The notes: generated by a model not told the origin, from the letters alone. Numbered from the stretch's first letter, positions 21,855 through 32,010 are shown. The stretch: 64,000 nt of DNA from Aplectana chamaeleonis (GCA_029168955.1 JAPDOI010000010.1:3309001-3373000); one strand, 5' to 3'. A program made the numbers and translations.

Positions 21855-22982
21855 GTGGTGAGCGCGAAGAGCGCACCAGATTTGGCTCTGAGCCGGTCCC
21901 ACGCGCAACCGCTCTTTCGAAATCTTAAATGAGAGTGAGCGTAGAAATTAACTCTAAATTGCATTAAAAAGAGCGCAAAAAGTTGTTATTATCACCCAAA
22001 AATAGTTCGAATGGTTTCCTGATTTTTGAGAAAAAAATTGAAAAAACCACTCGATTTTGGTGTTAACCTCCTTTTCTTTTTTTTCAGACGGCGTTCAAGA
22101 TCTTGTAGGTACACTTAAAATTAAGATAGGAAGCTTATTTTTGGACAGAAGGATGGAAATGGATACAGGTCGCTCCTATTCCAATTTGAACTTGATACCT
22201 CAACCTTGAAGGGTACCTCAAAATTGTGGGTTTACATACTAAATTAGCCGTGGAGCACGAAAACTGCTTGGGCATGCTACGCCTGTGGAGACCAGGGGCC
22301 GAATGCAACAACAGACCGGGTTGGGGCAGGGGCAGGGAAGCCGGTGCCTCTGAAGATGTCCGCAAATCACAAAATCAAAATTCGCTGCTCTAGCTGCCCC
22401 AGCTAGGAGGCTGGGCAGTTAGAGCAGCGAAAAACACTGCTGGGGCACGATTGATTAGATGATCTACTGCCCTCGCTCTGCGATCGTCAAAAATGCCGAC
22501 CGCCCTGCTCCTGCCCCGACGAGGCGCGTTGCTGCATCCGGCCCCAGGGTGTGTGGGTGGATCTGCAGCCAAGAAAAACATGTCGTTGGGGTAAGTACTG
22601 AACTTGCCAGATTTCGTAATCATGACACGTCATCAATCGATAATCAATATTATCGATTTTCACGCTTATTGCATAAAATGCGGCTGGGAATGGTTATTGT
22701 TGATGGGTTTGGGTCTCTTGATTGGGGAGTTTCACTCATCAAACATTATCGATTAATATCAATCAATAATGTCGATTTTTCACTTATTGCACAAAATGCG
22801 GCGATGAGTGGTGTTTTTTTATGGTTATGGGTCACAAGTTTCATAATTGTGCTCATACGACATTATCGTCTCTTGAAGGCTTCACCTCTCCACACTGGAA
22901 ACCGTTGAGCGAAATTCAGGTCAGAAAGGGAACCTTCGGGAAAAATATATGAAATTCGTGAAAATTTAGCTTCCTGGCAAAA
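21855..22982 (+). mobile_element. element K, copy 1
   Basis: The left end GTGGTGAGCGCGAAGAGCGC is preceded by AATT. A homologous copy in reverse lies at 39878-40861, and a third end lies at 60376. All three have AATT next to GTGG. Internal landmarks are a stretch around TGCTTGGGCATGCTACG and two units of about 115 bp containing ATCGATAATATTGAT-type palindromes. Coding capacity is absent. The short GCGCG...CGCGC hairpin near the end recalls Helitron tails, but no CTRR terminus is present, so the class is unassigned. Confidence 0.6.
22297..22543. mobile_element. 247-bp MITE N inserted in K copy 1
   Basis: The 5-bp direct repeat CCAGG lies at 22292-22296 and 22544-22548. The ends GGCCGAATGCAACAAC and GTTGCTGCATCCGGCC are inverted. 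K copy 2 reads GAGACCAGGGTGTG without interruption, giving the exact empty site. The centre has a hairpin with arms TTCGCTGCTCTAGCTGCC and GGGCAGTTAGAGCAGCGAA. Confidence 0.8.
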
Positions 22983-23587
22983 CTAAAGGCAGCATACACG
23001 CTTGCAAACGTGATCGAAATTACAGCATAAATAAGCTCGCATGGCCTCTACCCTGTCCTCAACGACGTTTGAGGCGGTGAAAACCATCCAGGATGACAGA
23101 ATTTCGAAATCCATGTCTCGCACGCCCGTTTTTTCCCACCCTTTGAGTAGCAGAATGCACAGTTAAACTTGAGAAAATATGTGATAAGTTAGAGTGATAG
23201 CTCTATCAAATGGGAGTGTACGAGAGAAGCAGTCTAATTGACCTGATTATAACATGTCCACACTCCGATTTATTCCCATCCACGTTCGAGAGTGCCGCTC
23301 TACTCCGGCTGACTTTCGAAAATGGAGGGCTTCATCGGTGATCTAGCATGTTAAACTCTGGTGAATCGAGTTGTTCCTCTCGTGCACGTTCTATTCTGCT
23401 ACTCGAAGGGGTCGGAAACTACGAGCGTGCGAGACACGGATGCTCAAATACTGTCATCCTGGATGGTTTTCAGCTCTACAAACCTCGTTGACAAAGTCGT
23501 AAGTCTTATTTTCCAGAAATGTTTGAGAGAACTCGCATGGGCAAGCTTCAAGCGACGACTCGGACCACCAAAAGGGGCAGAGTGGAG
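22983..23587. other. family S end and gene-free stretch
   Basis: AGGCAGCATACACGCTTGCA at 22988 repeats the end motif found at 12668. The frame 23361-23771 (plus, 136 residues) runs into the tandem duplication that follows. I do not recognise it, and no splice or codon evidence supports it. Confidence 0.35.
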
Positions 23588-23960
23588 ACGGCAAACCGAG
23601 GTATGCGTTTCGTGTTACAGTTTAGCAGTTCAGTGCAGTGAGATTACTGTTTTGGAGAATTCTGCACCACGATACGACTCTCCCGTTGAGTTTTCGCACA
23701 TTTCATTTGAAGAGGCCGTCGAAGCAGAGAATCTCGGCAAACCGAGGTATGCGTTTCGTGTTACAGTTTAGCAGTTCAGTGCAGTGAGATTCCTGTTTTA
23801 GAGAATTCTGCACCATGATACGACTCTCCCGTTGAGTTTTCGTGTTACAGTTTAGCAGTTCAGTGCAGTGAGATTCCTGTTTTAGAGAATTCTGCACCAC
23901 GATACGACTCTCCCGTTGAGTTTTCGCACACTTCATTTGAAGAGGCCGTCGAAGCAGAGC
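23588..23960 (+). repeat. nested tandem duplication V
   Basis: A block beginning GGCAAACCGAGGTATGCGTT and ending GCCGTCGAAGCAGAG is duplicated nearly perfectly at 23588 and 23738. Within the second unit a sub-block starting TTTTCGTGTTACAGTTTAGC is duplicated again at about 23837. Differences between copies are single bases, so the duplications look recent. Confidence 0.8.
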
Positions 23961-24019
23961 AAGGTCTGTAAGACTTTCTGGGACTAAAGATTTCTCACGA
24001 TTAGATTTTTTAGAACGTT

Positions 24020-24290
24020 GTTGTGAGAGTTGTAGGTCTGAGGCAGAACCAGAATGATTAGCACTCCAAGTTCATGCTGAACATTAATATAAGGTCCATT
24101 TTCATTTTTTGCGTAAGACTAAGGTGACTAAGGTGGGTTACTGTGGGTGATTGGTACTTTTCTAACCCAAGCAACAGTAATTTTTTAGATTTCTGAAAGA
24201 GGATCTTATATTTATGTTCAGCATCCCGAAGAACCGCCTGGCAAAAGTATGAGCCGAAAATAGTTCTATTTCAGAACTTCAGAAAATTTC
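24020..24290. repeat. family I interior fragment (copy 4)
   Basis: Two inverted copies of the I spacer motif are present: CTGAACATTAATATAAGGTC and its complement-like TCTTATATTTATGTTCAGCA. Between them lies CTAAGGTGACTAAGGTGGG. It resembles the spacer at 31640-31800. No exon-like arms are evident. Confidence 0.4.
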
Positions 24291-24321
24291 ATATCTGTCA
24301 TTTTTGACCTACCGAGATGCA

Positions 24322-24612
24322 CTAAATAATTTTAAACGATAAAGGTGGGGTTTCTAAGTCGAAAATGTCAACTTCCTCAGTGGCTGAACTATTCAGAAAA
24401 ACGGAGAATATGAAATCCCAGATTAACCTCGCGTAAAGCAGAGACCCACCTCGAAATTTGACTGTGTTTCTAATATCATATTTTCTATGAAACTCAGTTT
24501 TATTATTTTTTCTAAACCGCGGGTCATCGCGAAGTTCAGGGGAGTGAAGACTAAAGCCTAACTCCACTTCGAGTTCGTCTTTATCACCCACAAATGAGAA
24601 GTCAAACGTCAA
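24322..24612 (-). CDS. unrecognised ORF, 96 residues, possible gene remnant
   Basis: The minus frame has balanced, acidic composition (for example DKDELEVELGFSLHSPELRD). It opens with TTG, not ATG, so if real it is an internal exon or a decayed gene. Two further minus frames lie upstream at 24663-24870 and 24874-25203. I do not recognise a domain. Chance cannot be excluded at this length. Confidence 0.22.
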   Translation of the reverse strand: MTFDFSFVGDKDELEVELGFSLHSPELRDDPRFRKNNKTEFHRKYDIRNTVKFRGGSLLYARLIWDFIFSVFLNSSATEEVDIFDLETPPLSFKII

Positions 24613-24662
24613 CGCCCAGACTTGACGCGGCCCGTTTACGCAGCAAGACGGCGTGATTACCT

Positions 24663-24860
24663 GAGTGGCGCTACCTGAAAGGCGCGCCGCTTTTCACCAC
24701 GCTGCTCGGCGGCGAAGGTATAAACGGTGCCTGACATAGGCTCGGAAGTCGTCGTCGACTTCAATGAAATACCTGATAATCTTGCCCATAATGGGCAGTT
24801 CCTTTCTACCTGTAGCATTCACCATTTGTTCAACGTTTGAAGAGCGTCTTCCAATTCGGC
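24663..24860 (-). CDS. unrecognised minus-strand open segment
   Basis: A short frame contains VEQMVNATGRKELPIMGKII, then RYFIEVDDDFRAYVRHRLYL. It is protein-like in composition and has no ATG-initiated independent start. It sits between the two other minus frames and could be a neighbouring exon or part of one degraded coding region. Function unknown. Confidence 0.2.
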
Positions 24861-24873
24861 TAACGAAATTGTT

Positions 24874-25203
24874 TTAGTTCACTAGCGATCTTCGCCCGAA
24901 ATCGGTCACTCCAGTCTCCCAAAGTGAAAAAAAATCATCATTTTGTGGGATGGGTCGACGAAAATTGGCTGAGAAAATGGCAAGTATGGGAGAACTAGAT
25001 GCCCACTTAATATCATATGGGGAGCTCTTCCTAAGTTTTACTAGCCTCCTAACATGCCCTACTACCATTATTTCGTTCAATGATATCAATTTCGCTTTGC
25101 TGTGGGGCACCTCGAATGCGTAGTCAGTCTCATAGTCAGGTCTATTGTTTCTAACCTCGGGTAAACACCTCTGTATCTCTGGAAAACAATGATCCGTTAC
25201 CAC
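24874..25203 (-). CDS. unrecognised ORF, 109 residues, possible gene remnant
   Basis: The minus frame includes CFPEIQRCLPEVRNNRPDYE, then FEVPHSKAKLISLNEIMVVG. The composition is unlike the simple-sequence frames elsewhere. I see no known motif, signal peptide or membrane segment. With the two frames downstream it is the most coherent non-transposon coding signal in the middle of the window, but it could still be an old element or chance. Confidence 0.25.
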   Translation of the reverse strand: MVTDHCFPEIQRCLPEVRNNRPDYETDYAFEVPHSKAKLISLNEIMVVGHVRRLVKLRKSSPYDIKWASSSPILAIFSANFRRPIPQNDDFFSLWETGVTDFGRRSLVN

Positions 25204-26399
25204 TTAGGTTTTCAGTTTCGGTGCCTTCACACTTCTGTGCTGTAAAAGTTTTAATTATCGGGTTCACAATTTTTGAAAGATGATTTGCAGTAATTGGTAA
25301 CAGTGTTAATCAAAACATATTTTTTTCACGGTAGAGTGCGGAAGCATAACAAATGAAGGCGGATTATAGTATTACAGAAATAGCATTCGACATATGAATA
25401 ATTTGACTGGTAACACAGAAAGGAATTAGCAGTTCGAGTGTGTACTTTTTTAGGTTATAAATTCATACTCATTCGGTTTTTCTAATATTTGAAAATTAAA
25501 GTTATACCAACATGCACTATCTTTAGGTTGTGACATGGAAAATATGACATATTTCCAATGAGTTCTTCAAGTATTTGAGGTGATATTTCGAAGAATATGC
25601 TCTGTATTTCGTTGCATAATTGTGTATGTAACAGTTAGTCATTACTGTGAAACATCACTTGTTCCATAATAACCATGCGATTAATTTGGAAATAAATGTG
25701 CATATTATCCTTGTTGTGTTATGACATTATGCAATACGCTAGCCTGGGGTCCCCCAATCGTGATCTCCACTACATGGCTATTTCATAGTGTAATAGCCAG
25801 TAGTGGGCACCACGACTGTAGGATCCCCTGCCGGCGTATTGCGCTGTTCTGAGCCCTCCCATCGAAAGGGCGCCGTGATATTATATTTGCCAGCGGTCCG
25901 AACGCGAAGTGCCGTGTTGCAGATTTGCGTTCGGAACGCGCACACTTTCGTACTGACCGCGGCGGTATTTGGTCGGAACGCTCGCAATTGTGCGGTCGGA
26001 ACGTCGCCGATCCCGCGGTCGGTCTTATCGTTGCGCGCGGTCAGCCCTATTTTCTGTCCGAGCTGTCTCATGAAGATTCGATTAAAGGCGTCACCGACCA
26101 AGTTAGGTAGCCAATGCGCACTTCGTGGGATGGCAAAAAGGAAGGTACGCTGGTTCTTTCACTAGACGTTAGAGGGACACTCGCTAAGAGTGCGGCCTAG
26201 CGGGTTATTTTTGAAAAGGGGATATAGCACCCGCTGAGGGTTTGGGGGAGGGTTCACGGACATTGTACGTGAAGAAATTATTCACCTAATCGATGATAGT
26301 GAAGAAATTATTCACCTAATCGATGATAATGTGCAGATGTTTCGGCATTCTGTTATTGTGTACCGGCCTGCTGTGGACGCGCTCCGGCCTGCACGTTAA
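25204..26399. other. gene-free stretch with family L repeat
   Basis: 25204-25800 is AT-rich and featureless. 25840-26110 carries the family L motif set in reverse of 19400-19690 (CGGTCGGAACGTCGCCG, GCGCGGTCAGCCCTATTTTC); the open frames over it reflect GC-rich composition. A 27-bp direct duplication containing GTGAAGAAATTATTCACC lies at about 26270-26326. Confidence 0.4.
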
Positions 26400-26875
26400 A
26401 GGCACAGTTCAAGCTCAGGGACGAAAGCTGAGATTTCCAAACAGGTGTGAAGTAGACCCACCGTATATGACACCTGCCAAGTGCGAGCTCTCGATTCCTC
26501 TGGATAAGCGAGATATAGGAGGAAGCCACCCTGGGCGCCCACCCCCGGAAGCCACTTTGGCACGCCCCTTTTACGATCTTTCGACCTCAATAGTGGTCAG
26601 ATGAGAGATGATTTCTGATCAATAGCCCCGTTCTTCCCTTCATTCTCAGCCTCTCTCTTTATTCTGATCGACTCGCATACATAGGTTGCAAATGACGGAA
26701 GTTACAAGCCCCGGAAAACTCGTCCACCATGCTTCCAAAGCTCAATTTCTGAGGGGCCATAACTCCGTTTCCAAGGGGTCTTAAACGATCCCAGAGACAT
26801 CTTTGGAATCAGCGTGAGGCCGTTTTCAAGATAGGCGGAAAAACAGAAAACCAATTCTGAGGTTGGACTGTGCCT
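26400..26875 (+). mobile_element. MITE family A variant (A')
   Basis: TTAA at 26396-26399 and 26876-26879 flanks ends AGGCACAGTTCAAGCTC and GGTTGGACTGTGCCT. It follows the A layout but is diverged; its right half (landmark GCCATAACTCCGTTTCC) is shared with the chimeric element at 28627-29110. Confidence 0.8.
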
Positions 26876-26877
26876 TT

Positions 26878-27155
26878 AAGGGGTCTGCAGAGTTGCACCG
26901 ACTGGCGACTGGTCGCCGAGCGTCAGCCTTGACGCGGCGACAAAACTGTTTTCAAACATTATCGTCGCCGCGTTGGTTGCCGCTCGCTGGCAGTGGTGCA
27001 CGGCCATGATGACGTCAAAACACTCTGTGGTGCCTCCTCGTCGCCCTTCAGGCCGCGTCGGTTGCCCTCGTCGCCGAATGTAATCGATTCTGCATCACCT
27101 AGCTCTGTTAGTCGCTGCGAGCGACGCCGCAACTTCAACTCTGCAGACCCTTTTT
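26878..27155. mobile_element. MITE F, ~278 bp
   Basis: Inverted ends AAGGGGTCTGCAGAGTTG and CAACTCTGCAGACCCTTTTT. It directly abuts A', sharing the AA of its TTAA. The interior is GC-rich with GTCGCCG-type motifs in both orientations. No coding frame. Confidence 0.7.
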
Positions 27156-27732
27156 GAGCGCGGAAGTGGCAGGCCGGGGCATCTCCGCTGGCAGGCGCGG
27201 TCGGGGCTCCCGCGCCTGCTTTCTGGCGAGCTTACTTACGGCCAGCTGATTCCGAATGTCTGAGTAGGTTCCATCAGATCTCTGTGCCCCTCAATTTTAT
27301 CATAGGGGCGAGAGCACTTGATGGAAGTTACAATGTGGCTCGGTCCCATCGACGTGGCTGGTTAACAGGGCGGGAAAAGGTAGGGGCCCAATAACCTCTC
27401 GACGCTGAATTTCACGAGGATCCCGGTAACATGCTTCACATTACAGAAATCTTTGACAGCCTAAAAGTTTTGAGCAGGAAACGAGCATTTCATAAATTGT
27501 AATCGGCCAAAAATCGAGAACCCTTCTTTACAACCAGAATGGCCATTAAACCCTGAATTTCATGGATATTCCGAAAATAGCCAATACTATAGATTCATAT
27601 CTGATTGTGAGAGAACTTTGCTCCAAGCTTTACATTTGTTCTCCGTAGTGAAGGTTCTTCCCTCTCATTCCTTCATGGCTGAATGGTTGGTGGAGTGTGT
27701 GAATCCACAAAACGAAACTGCATACAGTTAGA
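27156..27732. other. gene-free stretch
   Basis: No gene, inverted ends or known repeat recognised. Confidence 0.35.
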
Positions 27733-27881
27733 TAACGTCGGCATGGATCCTGAAGAGACTTCGCGTTCACTGTTGAAAGTTGGCGCAAACTCGGTGCCAT
27801 GTGCTATAACATAGGCGCACCGAGTTTGCGCCAACCTCCAATGGGGAACGCAAAGTCTCTTCAGGATCCATGCCGGTGTTA
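27733..27881. mobile_element. hairpin family R, copy 2, 149 bp
   Basis: Outer arms CGGCATGGATCCTGAAGAGA and its complement near 27875, and inner arms GTTGGCGCAAACTCGGTG and GCACCGAGTTTGCGCCAAC, give a nearly full-length hairpin with a short central loop. This is the best preserved of three family members. Confidence 0.8.
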
Positions 27882-28055
27882 GGTGGCTTGCTTCCTCAAG
27901 AAAAAAAACATTTAATCTAACCCGCGGCTGGCGGTATGGTAAGAGCGTCTTTTATCAGCCTGATTCAATTAGCGAGACGGCGCACGCGGCCGCTCTCGCC
28001 AGCCACGGATGAAGTTTGAATGTTTTTCTTGAAGAGGCAAGCCGCGGACCTAACT
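27880..28055. mobile_element. element E, copy 2 (palindromic)
   Basis: GTTAGGTGGCTTGCTTCCTC at the left faces AAGCCGCGGACCTAACTATA at the right, and AAGAAAAAAAACATTT faces AATGTTTTTCTTGAAG. These match the right end of E copy 1 near 5150-5194. The centre, CGCGGCTGGCGGTATGG, has a weak tRNA-like look, but A and B boxes are not convincing. Confidence 0.55.
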
Positions 28056-28569
28056 ATATGCTCTGCAGCCGTGTGGACAGGCTCCAATAAATTTACAAAC
28101 GTCATACATATATGGTGTTTGGGCTGTGTTCACACGCACTACACACCTATAAAAATAAATTCCGAGTTCCGAAATAGGGTAAATTAAAGATAATTGTGTG
28201 CAAAAGATCTTCTGGACTAACAATACCTAAATCTACTGGAATAGACATATCGCACTGAATGAAAGTTTTCAGGATGTGCTGAACTGAAATCTGATATTTA
28301 TATCCTTTCTTCAGAGATAGGGACTTTGCTGAGTAAGGTAGTAAAAGGCAGTAAAAACGAAAACTACAAAATGCCCAAATCGAGGAGCTCACACGAACGG
28401 ACTAATACAAACCACTATGCTTCAACATTATCAGCTTTTTCCGAATATTCGACTTTTCAAATAATTCGGAAATTCATACTTTTTGAATGATCGGTTTTTC
28501 GGGTAATAAGTCGACTATTTTCGATCGAATATCGAATAAATAGTTGAACTTTTTCATTCGGCATTGCCA
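28056..28569. other. gene-free stretch
   Basis: No gene recognised. 28430-28560 is rich in TTCGGAA/ATTCGA motifs similar to 2640-2820. Confidence 0.35.
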
Positions 28570-28626
28570 TTAAAGGCGGTGTTCACGACAATCTTCAATT
28601 TCGAGATTATTCGCTATATTGATTAA

Positions 28627-29110
28627 AGGCAGTGTTCACGATAAGAACATTTGTTTCAGTTTCCACTAGGAATGGGTAGTGGAGGGGCACACTGTAACGT
28701 TGACGTCGAAAGAACGCATGAAAACGAGCCAGGAAAAGCTCCAAAAGAGCCCGAAGTTGCCACTTCGAGCGCAAGGCAAACCCTAAAAGCGCAACACACG
28801 CCCACCGACGTGAACAAATGAATGCTCGAGATCGTGAGATGAGCGATGATTTCCAATCATTAGCCCCGTTCTTCCATTCATTCTCAACTTCTCTCTTTAC
28901 TCAGGTCAGCTCGCATACATCGGCAGCAAAATACGGAAATTACAAGCCTCGGACGACTCGTCCACCATGTTTCCTTAGCTCAATTTTAGAGGGACCATAA
29001 CTCCGTTCACAGGTCTTGTGCGATTTCAGAGACATCATTGGAATCAGCATGGGGCCGTTTTCAAGATAGGTGGGAAAACAGAAAAACTATTTTTATCGTG
29101 AACACTGCCT
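28627..29110 (+). mobile_element. chimeric MITE: B left half and ends, A' right interior
   Basis: TTAA at 28623-28626 and 29111-29114 flanks family B ends AGGCAGTGTTCACGATAA and TTATCGTGAACACTGCCT. The left half matches B at 30005-30200 (landmark AAAACGAGCCAGGAA). From about 28830 the interior instead matches A' (GATGATTTCCAATCATTAGC, then CCATAACTCCGTT). So the body joins two families between B termini. A partial older B left end (AGGCGGTGTTCACGAC, TTAA 28570-28573) lies just upstream. Confidence 0.75.
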
Positions 29111-29187
29111 TTAAGTGGCCCTTGGGTAGGATCAAAATGACGTGGAAATTGGGAAAAAAAGCACCAGAAGTACACGAAAAACTTTGA

Positions 29188-29636
29188 AGGCAGCGTTCAC
29201 GATGATCATTATCGATGACCTTCCGCAGTAAAATGATAGGCAAGAGAGACCCTACGCTCCCAGTGCCGAAAGAACGGTAGAAAACGAGCCAGGAGTGACA
29301 AAATAACGGCTGCGAACAAGCGTTTTGGTGTACCAGAACCGCCCCGTGCTCCAGATCCGCCCCCTCGATATGAACAAATGAAGACTCAGATTACAGGAAT
29401 GATCAAGTCAAGGAAGTGCTGATAAGTGAGCTGATCGCTTGATCGCATTGAATGCTATCATCCTTCATAGCGGTCAATTCCTCCACGCTCAAAAGTCAAC
29501 ATAGACATGGGAGGACCTATCTTGGCTCAAAAACGCGACTTTCGCGTCCTTTTCAAGCGTGCTTCGCTATTTAAGGCACCAGAACTTCTGTAAACCGTGG
29601 AGATATTGGAAGTGAAATTTATCGTGAGCACTGCCT
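29188..29636 (+). mobile_element. MITE family B, copy 4
   Basis: TTGA (29184-29187, decayed) and TTAA (29637-29640) flank ends AGGCAGCGTTCACGATGA and TTATCGTGAGCACTGCCT. The body is the reverse complement of B copy 1 without the A insert, and so serves as its empty reference. Confidence 0.8.
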
Positions 29637-29649
29637 TTAAGTATCAGCC

Positions 29650-30000
29650 CGCCTCTTAAGTATCACAGCACGTGTTTGTTGTGACTATGAAATCTTTTGT
29701 GGACCCGTCCTGTGCAATTATCCACTCTCTATTGCTCCGTTCTTTCCTTTGGGCCCTAACTAATCTTGCTTTGCATGAAATATTCTTCTAATTTCGATTG
29801 ACCTAATTTTGCGCCGGTGACAACCACCATGAACATGTTCATACAACCGGACAACTAGTCCATGTTATAGAATAATGTCACTGAAATACGACGTTTCAAT
29901 GCGTTTCTCGCCACTTCTTCGTAATTTTGGTAACACTTGGAGGCCAACGGATTGTTTTATCTGAAAAACTCGGGGACGAGAATTATCGTGACCACTGCCT
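29650..30000. mobile_element. MITE family B variant, right part
   Basis: Ends TTATCGTGACCACTGCCT with TTAA at 30001-30004. The body is the reverse complement of 20047-20390. The TTAA is shared with the next element, so two B members abut. Confidence 0.65.
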
Positions 30001-30004
30001 TTAA

Positions 30005-30200
30005 AGGCAGTGTTCACGATGAAAAAGGTGTTTGAAATTCTACCAGGAATGGATAGTGGAGGGACACTCTGTAACGTTAACGTTGAAAGAACGCATAAAA
30101 GCGAGCCAGGAAGAGCCCCAAAAAAGCCCGAATTTGCCACTTTGAGCGCAAGGCAAACCCCAAAAGCGAATTGCCCGCCCTCCGACGTGAAGAAGTTGAG
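30005..30200 (+). mobile_element. MITE family B, 5' part abutting a retrotransposon
   Basis: Begins AGGCAGTGTTCACGATGA after the shared TTAA and follows the chimeric element's left half to about 30200. It then passes into PHD-RT coding sequence on the minus strand. The right end is missing. Confidence 0.65.
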
Positions 30201-30393
30201 CAAGTTGGTGATCTCGTCAGACAGTTGAGTTGTTGAATGCTCGAGTCAGCAGGATCAGCTCGTCGCTTCTCATCCCGTAGTTCGATCAGCTCCAGAACTT
30301 CCTTCAGAACGTTAGGGTGAACGTTCTCACACATCCTGTCGGAATGGCTGTTCTAGAGGTCTTGCGTATGGCATCAACGACGAACTTCTCTTT

Positions 30394-31000
30394 CTAATGT
30401 ACAAACCCGGTGAGCGGATAGTTGGTTACCCGACTGAGTGACACCTCTTTAAACAGGACCCAATTAGCCTTACGATTATTAGTATACAATTTGCTACGTG
30501 AGCCTGAGAAGGGTGCGAGATGACTATTAAGAGACAAATCCAGTGATGCACATATTGGTACATGATCGCTGGCCATGACAACAGCAGTGGACTAGTTACA
30601 ACATACAGCTAGAGAGGAGGAGACAAATGTAACATCTGGCGAAGAGGGCCTGCCGTGCTCGGGAGACGAGTAGGGGCGTCCTCGTTAATAGCAACAAGAT
30701 CACAATCATCCGCAAACTGCTCAAGTACTTCTCCTCTATCATCGGGACCTACAGAGGAGAACCAGGACGAGAGTGTGCATTAAAATCACCAGCCATAATA
30801 ACTGAGGACGATGGGAGGGTAGAGTGTACAGCAAGCGAAAATGGTCTAGGATCAAACGAATTGGGACACGAGGTGATTGGGGGAATGTAAACATTAACAA
30901 TATCCAGAGAGCAACTTTGCAATACAATATGGACACCAATACACTCAACAACATTAACAGTGGGGAGCGCAATGAGGTGTGAGGGAATGGAAGATTTCAC
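30394..31000 (-). pseudogene. PHD-RT copy Y: endonuclease C-terminal parts, frameshifted
   Basis: Continues the endonuclease in other frames. VNVYIPPITSC and MAGDFNAHSRPGS (minus, 30749-31000) hold the conserved Asp/Asn pair. MASDHVPICASLDLSLNS (30394-30576) holds the Ser-Asp-His signature. At least two frame changes separate these from the N-terminal part, so no intact protein could be made. Confidence 0.7.
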
Positions 31001-31584
31001 AAAAGTAGAGATGCCACCACCATGGAAGTACGAGGGAGGCAGTAAGACGCATAACCGGGGAGACGGGGGAGGGAAGAGGATGCGCTAAGTTTTGTCTCCT
31101 GCAAGAGCATGACATAAGGATGGAAGCGTTCAATGTACAATGTCAGTTCAACAAGTTTGACACGAAGGCCATTAATGTTAAGTTGAAAAATGTCCAGACT
31201 ATGGTGAGGAACACTAGGGGGAGAATTAGAGCAAAATGTACAACAATAAACATCGGTGTAGTCATTATAGCTAGCTAACCCCGAACACGTGAGGTGTACC
31301 CAGCCAAGGCAACCACCGCACTGAACGCTTGCATTTTGAGCCGATAATCCACAGTGACTACAGGGATATCGCGTAGTCTTGCTGCGTGGCCCTGGGTTCC
31401 TCTCAATGCCAGCTCGTAATAGTAGAATACGAAGGAGTGCGGCAGCCAGGCACAAACTGGAGTTTTGACAAATGGTCTGTTGAGTGTTGTGCAAAAGGTA
31501 AATAGAAAAACTCAAAGTTTGGTAAATTTCCTTAATGCACCTGGGTAGATCAGAAACTGCAAAGAATGCATTTTTTGGATTCAA
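30997..31584 (-). pseudogene. PHD-RT copy Y: 2A-like, PHD finger and endonuclease N-terminus
   Basis: 195-residue frame. Residues 1-58 include a Leu-rich stretch (CLAAALLRILLLRA), followed by GIERNPGP at 59-66, encoded at 31387-31410. Residues 74-118 carry CSHC, CGGC, HLTC and CTFC, fitting the C4HC3 spacing of a PHD finger. From about 132 comes the AP-type endonuclease start (LNINGLRVK, LLQETKL). The frame is lost at about residue 190. Known 2A peptides cause ribosomal skipping between G and P; here the usual D before V/I-E is G. Activity is inference. Confidence 0.75.
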
Positions 31585-32010
31585 GAAATCTGAGCATTTT
31601 CATCCCAAACTTTGTCCAGATGGGTACTTGGGGCGCTGAATACGAATATAAGGTCCGTTTTCGGTTTCTGAAAAGATTACTGTAAGTCACAGTAGGAGAA
31701 GTACCATTTTTCTACAGTAACCTACCGTAGTCTTCCGACGAAATTGAAAATGGGCCTTACATTCGTGTTCAGCGCCCCAAATTAACCCCCTGGGCAAAGT
31801 TTGGGCTGAAAGTGTTCTAATTTCTGAAATTGTAAAATACTAAGTTGTCGTTGTTGATCTACTCATGTGCATTAAGGAAGGTTTACGAGCTTCTAATCAT
31901 ATTTTTCAATCCCCCCTCCACAACATTAAACATATTTTTTTTTGAAAATCCACTTTGTGCTGGGATCAGTCCCTAGTAAGATGGATTTTTAAGCAATTTA
32001 GGTTTTACAG
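31585..32010. repeat. family I spacer-type repeat (copy 3)
   Basis: Contains GCGCTGAATACGAATATAAG and its inverted relative CTTACATTCGTGTTCAGCGC around a CTACAGTAACCTACCGTAG run, as in the I copies at 8.4-9.4 and 10.8-11.8 kb. Together with the exon-like frame to the right it makes up about one I element; the left arm is not recognisable. Confidence 0.5.

Larger units (their letters stand above)
30205..31584 (-). mobile_element. PHD-RT retrotransposon, copy Y (5' half)
   Basis: A minus-strand copy retaining the N-terminal region, 2A-like motif, PHD-type finger, endonuclease domain and part of the linker. The reverse transcriptase is absent; the element stops where a B MITE begins. Linker identity is shown by HPNVLKEVLELIELRDEKRR near 30250-30320, against FPNVTRETLQKIRTRDAKRA in the fuller copy. 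The coding region is broken by frameshifts after 30997. Confidence 0.8.

Noticed and set aside
21855..22982. Helitron identity for element K because of its GCGCG hairpin near one end
   Set aside because: No CTRR terminus after the hairpin and no TC start at the other end could be seen.
27920..28010. tRNA-derived SINE suggested by GCGGCTGGCGGTATGGTAAG
   Set aside because: A- and B-box spacing does not fit, and the surrounding sequence is a palindromic TA-type element.
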